Shown piece after piece: positions 52,199 to 55,920 of a stretch of 64,000 bases of DNA (its first letter is position 1; each line of letters begins with the position of its first letter). Source of the DNA: Neoarius graeffei (Eukaryota > Chordata > Actinopteri > Siluriformes > Ariidae); the NCBI RefSeq assembly GCF_027579695.1, contig NC_083587.1, positions 48,753,521-48,817,520 on the forward strand, read 5' to 3'. Below the pieces are notes generated by a model that saw only the letters and a program-made list of their open reading frames with translations, was not told the origin of the DNA and searched no databases. A program made the translations under genes and the position numbers.

Positions 52199-54306
52199 CA
52201 GTCAAAGCCTGATCAACCTGCTGGTCACGGGACATGCAGTGTCCAACGTTTGGGATGGGGACAGGGAATGCTCTGGAATGAGTAAGAATGTCTTGCTTTT
52301 AGAAATCTGTGTTTTTGTCCTCGGTTTATGTTCGAACACTTTTTTCCACGAGGTGGCAGTATTACATTGCACTTGCATTAGTCAAGTCAACTTTCAGTCC
52401 TCTCTGACCCACGGTGCAAACAGGCAATGCAATAAATAAAAATAGAATAATTGAAATAAACAATATAAACAGTATAAACACTCTAGATAAGAACTAGACA
52501 AATAGGGTGTTCACACGGCACATATTTGCATCGATGCTGCACCGATGTATTTTGTTGCGATATATCTTACACTGGTGTAAATTTTGCGCAGCGTTCACAC
52601 GTCACAACCCTGCTTACTAGAGAGAAGCGTGTTAGCACCGGTGCAGCCCCACTTGCGGTCACACGGCAGTTTCTGCAACCGTGTTATAGTAGCAAAAACT
52701 TTATTACTATCATTTCCTTTGATAGTAATAAAGTTTTGATATTTCCTTTTATTACTATCATTTCCTATCATTATTACTATCATTTCCGATAGTAATAATG
52801 CGGAAATGAAATATGCGCATGCGTGAAAATGTACTTCTTTTTCCTGGTTGTCATGGCATCACCAAGCGCCGGGAAAACAACGTGGATGAAGACACCAGTG
52901 TTGCCAGATATTGCTGACGTTTTCCATCCCAAAATATGTTCAAATCCGCCAAAATGCACTTAAAACTGCCAAATCTGGCAACACTGGAAGACACGCAGTT
53001 CTGTTGTTGTTGATATTCGCCATTTTGGAAGCGCAAAATACCAGGATGCAAATTATGCAATACCCTTATGTAATCAACTCTCCTCACGCATAGCGAGTCT
53101 ACCCCTGTAGCGTTCAGACGGCCCATTTTATATCGGTGCTGCCCCGCAAACTAGCATTTACTCCGGAGTAAATTTCTTAAACCGCCTCCCGAGCAGGGTT
53201 AGATTTGCACCGGTTTAAGCAGCTTTCAGGGGCTACACCGCTATAACTTTGTACCGTGTGAACGCTCTACCGGGGCAGCCCCGGTGCTACACCGGAGTAA
53301 AAGTTGCCGTGTGAACACCCCTATAGACTAAACACTCATGAGGTTTAAGTTTCTGAGTTTACCTTCAGTGGATTTCTATCTGTTGTTGTTGATGGTAAAC
53401 CACATTACTTAAAATGTCACTAAGATGCCCTAGATAGGTTTAAAGGAACAGTCCACCGTACTTCCATAATGAAATATGCGCTTATCTGAATTGAGACGAG
53501 CTGCTCCGTACCTCTCCGAGCTTTGCGTGACCTCCCAGTCAGTCAGACGCGCTGTCACTCCTGTTAGCAATGTAGCTAGGCTCAGCATGGCCAATGGTAT
53601 TTTTTGGGGCTGTAGTTAGATGCGACCAAACTCTTCCGCGTTTTTCCTGTTTACATAGGTTTATATGACCAGTGACATGAAACAAGTTCAGTTACACAAA
53701 TTGAAACGTAGCGATTTTCTATGCTATGGAAAGTCCGCACTATAATGACAGGCGTACTAACACCTTCTGCGTGCTTCGGCAGCGCATTGATACGGAGCTC
53801 AGATATCAATGCGCTGCCGAAGCGCGCAGAAGGTGTTAGTACGCCTGTCATTATACTGTAGTGCGGACTTTCCATAGCATAGAAAATCGCCACGTTTCAA
53901 TTTGTGTAACTGAACTTGTTTCATATCACTGGTCATATAAACCTATGTAAACAGGAAAAACGCGGAAGAGTTTGGTCGCATCTAACTACAGCCCCCAAAA
54001 ATACCATTGGCCATACTGAGCCTAGCTACATTGCTAACAGGAGTGACAGCGCGTCTGACTGCGTCTGACTGACTGGGAGGTCGCACAAAGCTCGGAGAGG
54101 TACGGAGCAGCTCGTCTCAATTCAGAGAAGAGCATATTTCATTATGGAAGTACGGTGGACTGTTCCTTTAAAGTAACAGATTAATAGTACTTTTGAGACT
54201 TGATTAGATCAGCTGCTTCCTTTCTTTGCCTACAGAGCTTCATGGGATCCATGAACAGGCTACTGTTGGCTTTCTCACACTAATGGAATCACTGCGGTAC
54301 TGCAAG
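10078..54306 (+). CDS. mindy3: mindy3, MINDY-family K48-specific deubiquitinase (exons 1-9, 3' part outside window)
   Basis: Nine exons join in frame (97, 80, 61, 192, 52, 115, 74, 80 and 71 nt) to 822 nt, or 274 codons, with GT-AG borders throughout. The product matches vertebrate MINDY3 (FAM188A) as I know it: an N-terminus like [14 protein letters not shown], the active-site block [13 protein letters not shown] with nucleophile Cys52 (Cys51 in human), then [22 protein letters not shown] and [17 protein letters not shown]. The family cleaves long Lys48-linked ubiquitin chains from the distal end; human MINDY3 is about 445 residues. The catalytic His and the C-terminal part are encoded past the right edge. 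Introns are large (up to 17.4 kb) and filled with transposons; intron 6 is only 154 bp. No frame break is seen in any exon. The linker in exon 4 is Gln/Thr/Ser-rich and differs from mammals. Identification is by recognition of the protein, not by a search. Confidence 0.96.
10373..11745. mobile_element. Large palindromic element with 10-bp duplication
   Basis: Ends GGACTCCCTAAAGTGAATGA and the complement at 11732-11745 extend into about 130-bp inverted arms (10373-10500 and 11615-11745). CTATTCTGAA stands on both sides (10363-10372, 11746-11755). The inner part repeats the words TTTACAAATGGAATGACA and GATATCACTGATAACAT in both orientations. A separate MITE (10579-11234) sits inside. The 9-10 bp duplication suggests a MULE-like element, but no coding trace supports this. 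Confidence 0.65.
10579..11234. mobile_element. MITE with ggcccttttccact ends
   Basis: Left end GCCCTTTTCCACTACCCTTT and right end complement GCCGCTTTTCCACTACAAAC, each followed by a CAGCTCGCTTCAGC / CAGCCCGACTCAGC word array. The core is GC-rich and codes for nothing convincing. Resembles common fish MITEs of the same design as the tacccctttt family. Confidence 0.65.
11759..13447. mobile_element. Tc1-linked MITE (CACTACCGTTCAAAAG type), copy 1
   Basis: The right end CTTTTGAACGGTAGTG is followed by TA. The left end lacks its first 8 or so bases (starts at GTTCAAAAGTTTGGGG). The inner sequence is collinear with copy 2 in intron 3 (35272-36381), which gives the empty site of the hAT MITE nested at 12073. 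Confidence 0.75.
12073..13237. mobile_element. hAT-type MITE
   Basis: Near-perfect 8-bp duplication AGTGATAG / AGTGATGG (12065-12072, 13238-13245), with the empty site AGTGAGAG visible in the sister MITE at 36171. Ends ACTACGTTCAGACTGCA and the complement TGCAGTCTGAACGT; several GACCCATATCTGAT words in the arms. A SINE-like or host coding part is not seen. Confidence 0.7.
13724..14096 (+). mobile_element. SINE, tail type 1
   Basis: Complete plus-strand copy between two versions of ATGGCTTTGC (13712-13721, 14097-14106). It lies in the old Tc1 scaffold. Confidence 0.85.
14364..14705 (-). mobile_element. SINE, tail type 1
   Basis: Minus-strand copy flanked by ATTAGATATTAT at 14352-14363 and 14706-14717. 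A T run (14334-14351) precedes it. Confidence 0.88.
14803..15027 (-). pseudogene. Mariner-like transposase N-terminal fragment
   Basis: The minus strand reads [20 protein letters not shown], then [20 protein letters not shown] and TAERVG. This is the leading helix-turn-helix block found in fish and insect mariner-like (IS630 type) elements. The catalytic part is absent, and a frame change follows the TAERV segment. Confidence 0.4.
15240..16330. repeat. Repetitive block with hairpin and (TA)n
   Basis: CACATGAGAAGACAAACTTC (15243) recurs as ATGAGAAGATAAACTTC (16311), so this is a repeat with related ends. Inside, 16057-16150 forms a hairpin with TATGGTGAAATACCGTGACC and its complement around GACCTCGGCC words; 16203-16247 is (TA)n. 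The inner segment 15400-16020 has no clear gene; short frames in it are not conserved-looking. Confidence 0.5.
16647..17163. mobile_element. Harbinger MITE with MADF leader, intron 1 copy
   Basis: Ends AGGCCAATTTATGCTGAC and the complement GGGCCTCTGCATGC, flanked by TTA (16644-16646, 17164-17166). It holds ATGGAGCAGCACGAAGAGCG at 16900, the start of the MADF frame described for 39946, but lacks 8 bp there and is frameshifted. A second, nearly identical copy is in intron 3. Confidence 0.8.
17691..17770 (+). CDS. mindy3: mindy3 exon 2 (catalytic cysteine)
   Basis: A pyrimidine-rich tract ending in CTGCAG precedes the exon. It encodes [20 protein letters not shown] and then AVIAPVQ. The Cys in GGPC (residue 52 here) is the nucleophile of the MINDY cysteine protease fold. 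The exon ends on a codon boundary; its donor, gttcta, is weak beyond the GT, which is the least standard splice site of the gene. Confidence 0.96.
18817..20070. mobile_element. hAT-type element, nested, copy 1
   Basis: Perfect 8-bp duplication CACACGCC (18809-18816, 20071-20078). Ends CAGCGCTCGAAACTAACGG and complement CAGGGCTCGAAATTAAC; TCCCGGGACAATGG words near both ends. It keeps a 5' coding trace ([20 protein letters not shown], from 19181, then a stop at 19301) and a 24-bp minisatellite (19508-19605). A 98%-like twin is at 27896-29129. Confidence 0.85.
19508..19605. repeat. 24-bp minisatellite
   Basis: Four tandem units of AAAGTTCATAAAAATGGATA plus ACGG. The twin hAT at 28580-28660 has the same unit in a different number and order. 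Confidence 0.85.
20396..20574 (-). mobile_element. SINE head fragment
   Basis: Minus-strand head and body of the tRNA-derived SINE (GGTTCGAACCCGG complement near 20511-20523) without tail. Confidence 0.75.
21083..21245 (+). pseudogene. Possible remnant of a YqaJ-associated transposon protein
   Basis: The frame reads [20 protein letters not shown], then [20 protein letters not shown] and [11 protein letters not shown] YLxNLSEKEAxxRYxxKL..DPYxIPxxEW pattern begins a protein family I associate with fish and coral mobile elements carrying a YqaJ-type nuclease (ISL2EU-like). Only about 55 residues match the style; no nuclease motif follows. Confidence 0.3.
21615..21986 (+). mobile_element. SINE, tail type 1
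   Basis: Complete plus-strand copy with target duplication ATCTCATAGTGG (21603-21614, 21987-21998). Tail ATGAAATGAGATGAG. Confidence 0.9.
21999..22671. other. Intron 2 stretch, no gene seen
   Basis: AT-rich DNA. A small GGGCAAGT word cluster (22568-22630) is the only structure noticed. Confidence 0.5.
22672..23623. mobile_element. Kolobok-type non-autonomous element (TTAA, THAP remnant)
   Basis: TTAA stands on both sides (22668-22671, 23624-23627). Ends AGGACATGGGACATG and its exact complement CATGTCCCATGTCCT. TTAA duplication plus a THAP zinc finger remnant inside points to Kolobok rather than P element. Confidence 0.75.
22974..23262 (+). pseudogene. THAP domain remnant
   Basis: Two frames together cover a THAP C2CH finger: [20 protein letters not shown] and IPQ in one frame, then [20 protein letters not shown] and [14 protein letters not shown] in another (the latter open to 23260). 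Cys-x4-Cys, the conserved Trp and the Cys-x2-His are all present; a frame slip near 23040-23050 separates the halves. The unspliced stretch and frame slip mark it as a relic. Confidence 0.65.
23728..26930 (-). mobile_element. LINE (L2/CR1-like), near full-length, decayed ORF2
   Basis: On the minus strand, in order: leader with [13 protein letters not shown] (26730-26695), endonuclease start [20 protein letters not shown] (about 26530-26470), linker [20 protein letters not shown] (about 25920-25855), RT with [22 protein letters not shown] (about 25155), [39 protein letters not shown] and the catalytic block as [11 protein letters not shown] (about 24640; the usual ADD reads VDN), then [19 protein letters not shown] and the C-terminal [16 protein letters not shown] (about 24085). 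At least seven frame breaks; not active. The 3' UTR ends TTGGCAATAAAGC (complement at 23745) and TTCTGATTCTGAT. Confidence 0.8.
27000..27527. other. Intron 2 stretch, no gene seen
   Basis: AT-rich. An imperfect inverted repeat GTTGACTCTGTTAGTCATTG.. / GACGATAACAGAGTTGAC lies at 27355-27437 and could be a short hairpin element. Confidence 0.4.
27686..29427. mobile_element. tacccctttt MITE, copy C, split by hAT copy 2
   Basis: Left part to 27895 with two TACGTCAGTTACGT units, right part from 29130 with GAAGAAGCAGCAGCAGCAAC and the end GGTGGAAAAGGGGCA. Without the inserted hAT it is collinear with copies A and D. Confidence 0.8.
27896..29129. mobile_element. hAT-type element, nested, copy 2
   Basis: Perfect 8-bp duplication AAAACAAC (27888-27895, 29130-29137). 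Same ends, coding trace ([20 protein letters not shown] from 28260) and minisatellite as copy 1 at 18817-20070; only scattered differences, the largest being in the minisatellite. Confidence 0.88.
29651..30601. other. Intron 2 stretch, no gene seen
   Basis: AT-rich, with a (GT)n run at 30277-30306. No repeat family or coding frame recognised. Confidence 0.5.
30602..31593. mobile_element. MITE with CGTTTACATGCACAT ends, copy 2
   Basis: Ends CAGTGCGTTTACATGCACAT and complement CAGTACGTTTACATGCACAT. Arms with TCGAGCTAC words match the copy at 7993-8942. Inside are (GT)n(AT)n at 31018-31053 and a 91-bp mini-MITE at 31290. Confidence 0.7.
31290..31380 (+). mobile_element. 91-bp hAT mini-MITE, copy 1
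   Basis: Starts CAGTGTTGCCAGATTGGGCG and ends TATCTGGCAACACTG. The same 91-bp unit, inverted, is at 52896-52986 with a clear 8-bp duplication. Here the flanks do not match. Confidence 0.7.
32051..32988 (+). pseudogene. Tc1 transposase, outer element (frameshifted)
   Basis: From [20 protein letters not shown] (32054) through a paired-like HTH and GRVARRKPL to the DDE core: [41 protein letters not shown] and, in another frame, [15 protein letters not shown] (32800-32845). All three acidic residues (D, D, E) are present, but frame breaks near 32188-32225 and 32765-32785 and a stop in WKDLK* (about 32858) disable it. C-terminal residues extend to the inner Tc1 insertion. Confidence 0.85.
32991..34566 (-). 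mobile_element. Tc1 transposon, inner
   Basis: Ends CAGTGCCTTGAGAAAGTATT and complement, TA on both sides (32989-32990, 34567-34568). Length 1576 bp, standard for Tc1. Inserted in opposite orientation to the host Tc1. Confidence 0.92.
33261..34225 (-). pseudogene. Tc1 transposase, inner element (frameshifted N-terminal half)
   Basis: Minus strand: N-terminus [20 protein letters not shown] (34225-34040) with HTH, middle segment [20 protein letters not shown] (33987-33790), and an intact catalytic half (33818-33261) with [31 protein letters not shown] and [10 protein letters not shown], i.e. D, D, E with DD34E spacing. Two or three frame slips between 34040 and 33800 break the reading frame; the catalytic half itself is clean over 185 codons. 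Confidence 0.88.
35133..35193 (+). CDS. mindy3: mindy3 exon 3
   Basis: The exon follows a TTTTACTTTTAG acceptor and encodes [20 protein letters not shown] plus one base, ending at a gtatgt donor. AFLLK directly after APVQ is the expected continuation of MINDY3. It sits between a 17.4-kb and a 5.9-kb intron, only about 80 bp upstream of a Tc1-type MITE. Confidence 0.94.
35272..36381. mobile_element. Tc1-linked MITE (CACTACCGTTCAAAAG type), copy 2
   Basis: Both ends are complete (CACTACCGTTCAAAAGTTTG and complement), with TA on each side (35270-35271, 36382-36383). It lies 78 bp after exon 3 and hosts the MITE at 35444. Confidence 0.85.
35444..36022. mobile_element. Harbinger-like MITE, relative of 325-1015
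   Basis: Ends GGTGGTGTTTACATTAGAC and complement, flanked by TCA (35441-35443, 36023-36025). The empty site AACTCAATCTGC is seen in copy 1 at 11915. The GC-rich core is inverted relative to the first copy. Confidence 0.75.
36382..37160. other. Intron 3 stretch, no gene seen
   Basis: AT-rich to 37000; then GC-richer sequence leading into the tandem repeat. Confidence 0.45.
37160..37500. repeat. Tandem repeat, 2 units of about 175 bp
   Basis: Units at 37160-37325 and 37338-37500 share TCAGCCACC(A/G)AAGGTCCTAGCC, GAGACCTTTC(A/G)AACGAGCCC and CACGAGCCCTAGTTCCAGC. A partial older unit starts near 37035 (AGAGACCTTTTGAAGC). No family recognised. Confidence 0.75.
37987..38955 (+). CDS. Tc1 transposase, nearly intact, C-terminus cut by insertion
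   Basis: One open frame of 322 codons starts [20 protein letters not shown]. It has the bipartite HTH DNA-binding region (residues about 1-120, with the GRPR-like hinge LPRSGAPRK), then the DDE core: D153 in [12 protein letters not shown]244 in QHDNDPKH and E279 in NPIENLW, giving DD34E. A Gly-rich [12 protein letters not shown] box lies between. The frame stops at a TAA formed by the target TTA plus the first base of the inserted element; only about 19 codons of the native C-terminus are displaced to the far side (from 40220). It is the best preserved mobile-element gene here. It would cut and paste Tc1 ends at TA sites; activity of the shortened protein is unknown. Confidence 0.9.
   Translation: MAKTKELSKHTRNKIVDLHQAGKTESAIGKQLGVKKSSVGAIIRKWKTYKTTDNLPRSGAPRKISPRGVKMITRTVSKNPRTTRGDLVNDLQRAGTKVTKATISNTLHRQGLKSCSARRVLLLKPVHVQARLKFAREHLDDPEEDWENVIWSDETKIELFGTNSTYRVWRRKNAELHPKNTIPTVKHGGGNIMLWGCFSAKGPGRLIRVKERMNGAMYREILSENLLPSARALKMKRGWVFQHDNDPKHTAWAMKEWLRKKHFKALEWPRQSPDLNPIENLWRELKVHVAQRQPQNITALEEICMEEWAKIPATVCENLVKT
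39123..39350. repeat. Hairpin-forming inverted repeat with (CATA)n arms
   Basis: ATATTTCTCACATACATACA.. and its complement bracket GGGAGAGCCGTATGGTGAAA and the GACCTCGGCC core. The core matches 16057-16150 in intron 1, but the CATA-rich arms do not. Confidence 0.75.
39946..40029 (+). pseudogene. MADF-domain leader of a Harbinger DNA-binding protein
   Basis: A 27-codon frame [20 protein letters not shown] then SSSSHYK, ending TAA. [13 protein letters not shown]..S..YK is the first helix of MADF/Myb-like proteins that accompany Harbinger transposases. The rest is deleted, so the MITE is an internal deletion derivative of an autonomous Harbinger. TATAAGTAACC at the end may be a former splice donor. 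Confidence 0.65.
41109..41300 (+). CDS. mindy3: mindy3 exon 4
   Basis: The acceptor is TTTAG; the 192-nt exon encodes [20 protein letters not shown] and a following stretch [14 protein letters not shown], then an acidic and Gln-rich linker with four consecutive Gln. The first part matches MINDY3 (SEEEQKELLCHTL..ILESAC in human). The linker is poorly conserved in the family. The donor is gtgagt. Confidence 0.94.
42461..42640 (-). mobile_element. SINE-like repeat (TTTAGCAGGCGCTCTTATCC type)
   Basis: Contains GCATTTAGCAGGCGCTCTTA, GAGCAGTTGGGGGTTAGGTG and CTTGCTCAAGGGCACTTCAG. A second copy is at 51238-51415. This is a widespread fish repeat; its middle also resembles the type-2 SINE tail. Confidence 0.65.
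42700..42882 (+). mobile_element. tRNA-derived SINE with poly(A)
   Basis: A-box-like TGGCTCAGGTGGATAAGGC and B-box GGTTCGATTCC at proper spacing, then a pyrimidine-rich body (TCTCTCTCTCCCGCTCATTTCC) and an A-rich tail ending at 42882. A different family from the cggcacggtggtg SINE. Confidence 0.85.
43655..44092. repeat. Tandem-like repeat with TTCACCAAATTTGGCA motif, Helitron-like end
   Basis: Three units (about 43668, 43843, 43985) start TCTCGACRGATYTTCACYAAAYTTGGCA-like, each followed by a GGGGCC-type purine run. The block ends with three GCCGGGTAAC units and CCTGCTAG before T. CTAG followed by T is compatible with a Helitron 3' end; no hairpin or 5' TC end was secured. Confidence 0.4.
44242..44293 (+). 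CDS. mindy3: mindy3 exon 5
   Basis: This short exon encodes [17 protein letters not shown] and ends in two bases of a split codon with a gtaagt donor. It corresponds to the human [18 protein letters not shown] segment. The acceptor tract (TGTGTATGTAG) is not rich in pyrimidines. Confidence 0.93.
44504..45713. mobile_element. hAT-type element, non-autonomous
   Basis: Ends CAGTGTTTCCCAACCACTG and complement CAGTGTTTCCCGGCACAT; flanks CTGTAGGG / TTGTAGGG are an 8-bp duplication with one mismatch. GTGCCGTGGGAC words near both ends. The interior has no transposase frame. Confidence 0.75.
46317..46718. mobile_element. hAT-type MITE, 402 bp
   Basis: Perfect 8-bp duplication TTTGTAGG (46309-46316, 46719-46726). 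Ends CAGTGCTTAATTTG and complement CAGCGCTTAATTTG. Contains GGAGCGC/GCGCTCC words near the ends and a T homopolymer. Confidence 0.85.
46920..47069 (-). pseudogene. THAP domain relic (copy 1)
   Basis: The minus strand reads [40 protein letters not shown] and [10 protein letters not shown]. This is a canonical C2CH THAP zinc finger (C-x4-C, W, C-x2-H), ending where a splice donor would be. No transposase core accompanies it. Confidence 0.75.
47404..47560 (+). pseudogene. THAP domain relic (copy 2)
   Basis: Plus-strand twin of copy 1: [20 protein letters not shown] and [20 protein letters not shown], then a stop (L*) just before SDHFVGG at 47530-47535. One base change separates it from copy 1 at that codon (TGA for TGT). 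Confidence 0.75.
47608..47804. repeat. 197-bp palindrome
   Basis: AGTTTACTGTAATTATGATC and its complement at the ends, GGAGCCAACGTCCGAG in both arms, center near 47705. BamHI-like GGATCC sites are inside smaller nested palindromes (ATTTACACCGGATCCAGTGT). Confidence 0.8.
48385..49262. mobile_element. MITE with GTAGTCGAGTC ends carrying an LTR-like piece
   Basis: Right end complement CAGTGTTGTAGTCGAGTCAC and left end GCTTGTAGTACTCGAGTCC, both followed by many GACTTGGACTCG words. The central part (48568-49110) is foreign. Confidence 0.55.
48606..49002 (+). mobile_element. LTR-like fragment (gypsy type)
   Basis: Starts TGTCACACCTG, has AATAAAC (48953) and ends CATCTCTGACA, as fish gypsy LTRs do. 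The 5-bp flanks do not match, so it is a fragment or a truncated copy with the first internal bases (49003-49107). The 173-codon frame across it is not a recognised protein. Confidence 0.4.
49772..49886 (+). CDS. mindy3: mindy3 exon 6
   Basis: The exon encodes [38 protein letters not shown] and ends on a codon boundary at a gtagga donor. [12 protein letters not shown] is a MINDY3 signature. The codon split with exon 5 gives His where human has Gln, a conservative change; the frame is correct on both sides. Confidence 0.96.
50041..50114 (+). CDS. mindy3: mindy3 exon 7
   Basis: It lies only 154 bp after exon 6 and encodes [20 protein letters not shown] and YGHG, nearly identical to human MINDY3. 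The acceptor is TTTCAG and the donor gtatga. A tacccctttt-type MITE lies about 130 bp downstream in intron 7. Confidence 0.96.
50246..50784. mobile_element. tacccctttt MITE, copy D (uninterrupted)
   Basis: Ends TACCCCTTTTCCACCAAATC and complement TGCCCCTTTTCCACCAAAGC. This is the reference copy: 539 bp, two to three TACGTCAGTTACGTCG units (50383-50440), and the short frame [20 protein letters not shown] (50512). It lies in intron 7. Confidence 0.85.
51238..51415 (-). mobile_element. SINE-like repeat, copy 2
   Basis: TATTTAGCAGACGCTCTTAT, CGGGAGCAGTTAGGGGTTAG and GATCAAGGGCACTCCAGCC, as at 42461-42640. Confidence 0.65.
52151..52191. repeat. (CT)n microsatellite in the exon 8 acceptor
   Basis: About 20 CT units, followed by TGTGTGTGCAG and exon 8. 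It forms the polypyrimidine tract. Confidence 0.95.
52202..52281 (+). CDS. mindy3: mindy3 exon 8
   Basis: The exon encodes [20 protein letters not shown] and DRECSGM, then one base of a split codon, with a gtaaga donor. [10 protein letters not shown] is strictly conserved in MINDY3. Its acceptor polypyrimidine tract is a CT dinucleotide microsatellite followed by TGTGTGTGCAG. The exon length (80 nt) is not a multiple of three, so skipping would break the frame. Confidence 0.96.
52508..53323. mobile_element. MITE with GGTGTTCACACGGC ends
   Basis: Inverted ends GGGTGTTCACACGGCA and complement TGCCGTGTGAACACCCC; the arms repeat CACCGGTGCAGC / CACCGGTTTAAGC words. Inside are an AT-rich palindrome (52690-52800, TTATTACTATC words) and the 91-bp mini-MITE. 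Confidence 0.65.
52896..52986 (-). mobile_element. 91-bp hAT mini-MITE, copy 2
   Basis: Perfect 8-bp duplication GAAGACAC (52888-52895, 52987-52994). Both ends read CAGTGTTGCCAGAT. The sequence is the reverse complement of 31290-31380 with few changes. Confidence 0.88.
53444..54167. mobile_element. 724-bp near-perfect palindrome with TTAA ends
   Basis: Ends AGGAACAGTCCACCGTACTT and exact complement; TTAA on both sides (53440-53443, 54168-54171). Arms of about 355 bp are almost identical, with a center of about 11 bp (53791-53802). The TTAA site and the A/GGACNGTCC-like tip group it with TTAA-type elements (Kolobok or piggyBac). Confidence 0.85.
54236..54306 (+). CDS. mindy3: mindy3 exon 9 (last one in window)
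   Basis: Of two possible AG borders, the one at 54234-54235 keeps frame and gives [25 protein letters not shown], as in human MINDY3 ([24 protein letters not shown]). The donor is gtatgt. The next expected block (VGSxLKSPKFPIWIVGSETH, with the catalytic His) was looked for downstream to 64000 and not seen. Confidence 0.95.
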
Positions 54307-54756
54307 GTATGTGCGCGCGCGCACACACACAGACACACACTCTTGATTGGGTTTATTGTGTCGTATGTGTTGTGTACACAGGGTTCAGGGACTTGAACCT
54401 ATTATAAATATTATGAACCTACTATAAATATTCACCTATTTTATGACCTTTCTATCTAGCGGTGGGAAGTTAAAGCTCATTCCGTGTTTCCAGTTCAATC
54501 CTGAGTTTAGTTACTGTCCGTGTGGCGTTTCACGTTATCCCCATGTCCATGTGGGTTTCCTCTCACCTCACAAAAACATGTTGCGGTAAAGAGAAATGAA
54601 TGCACGATTACTCGGGATGAGTAAATGAATGAAACACTTTAGTCTGTTGGAAACCGGTTATTTGTGCCGATATTAATTCCTGTCGATCAGAAATGCACAT
54701 TTAATACAAGTCAATAGCTTTCACCGATCTTGTTAATAAAAAGTCATACAACTGAG

Positions 54757-55871
54757 GGCCCGTTTACACAAGGACGCTGTCGGGTAAAAACGGCTAAATA
54801 TTTTATCGGAAGTGCCTTTCGTCTACACGGGGATGGCGTTTCCGAGGCTGAAAAACGGCAAAAATTGAAAACGCCTTCCAGAGTGGATAAGTTAAAAACA
54901 GCCCCCGTTGCATATCCGTCTAAACTACCCAATACGCGAAACTCTGCTCGGATCTGCTCACGTCGGGTACGCGTTTACGTCATACATATGTCATATACTG
55001 TACATGCCAGCCCGGGAAGTAAGAAAGTAAGTAAAAAAGTAAGAGCATGTCTGATTACATCGATCCAACGGACCTTCAAGCTGCTCTGGCAGCTTTAATA
55101 AACGTCCAGGAGTCCTTCGAACATCTATACCGAATCTGCACATATACCGTTAATGAACAGAGGCGGGGGCGGCACGGTGGTGTAGTGGTTAGTGCTGTCG
55201 CCTCACAGCAAGAAGGTCCTGGGTTCGAGCCCCGTGGCCAGCGAGGGCCTTTCTGTGCGGAGTTTGCATGTTCTCCCCGTGTCCGCGTGGGTTTCCTCCG
55301 GGTGCTCCGGTTTCCCCCACAGTCCAAAGACATGCAGGTTAGGTTAACTGGTGACTCTAAATTGAGCGTAGGTGTGAATGTGAGTGTGAATGGTTGTCTG
55401 TGTCTATGTGTCAGCCCTGTGATGACCTGGCGACTTGTCCAGGGTGTACCCCGCCTTTCGCCTGTAGTCAGCTGGGATAGGCTCCAGCTTGCCTGCGACC
55501 CTGTAGAACAGGATAAAGCGGCTACAGATAATGAGATGAGATGAGAGATGAACAGAGGCGGGTATAGTATGCTCTTACTTTTTTACTTACTTTCTTACTT
55601 ACCATAGCCAGAGTAGTCAAAGTTTTTGCGGCGCAGATGTGCAGATCAGACAAGACGGAAGACGTTGCGCATGCGTGCAGACATAGCGGAGGTCTTTCAC
55701 AGCACCACCTAGCCGCCTGGCATGCACATCCAATTGAATTCCACACATTTATGCGTCACCGTATAGACGCAGATTTCCTCCTTGAAAACGGTCGTGTAGA
55801 CGCGGAAAAAAGTGAGAACGAAAACGGACTTTTGCGTTTTTGTTTCAGACCGTCCCCGTGTAAAGTGGGCC
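54757..55871. mobile_element. MITE with GGCCCGTTTACAC ends, carrying a SINE
   Basis: Left GGCCCGTTTACACAAGGACG, right complement GGCCCACTTTACACGGGGAC; TGAG stands at both flanks (54753-54756, 55872-55875). The arms are rich in ACGTCATACAT-like and GAAAACGG words. Confidence 0.65.
55168..55547 (+). mobile_element. SINE, tail type 1 (reference copy)
   Basis: Perfect 15-bp target duplication ATGAACAGAGGCGGG (55153-55167, 55548-55562). The head has an A-box-like TGGTGTAGTGGTTAGTGCTG and B-box GGTTCGAGCCC, followed by the conserved body and a tail of ATGAGATGAG. It represents the youngest-looking subfamily. Confidence 0.93.
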
Positions 55872-55920
55872 TGAGAATCCTGCAAAAATCCATCACTAGA
55901 GGGCGCTCTAATCTTCTGTG

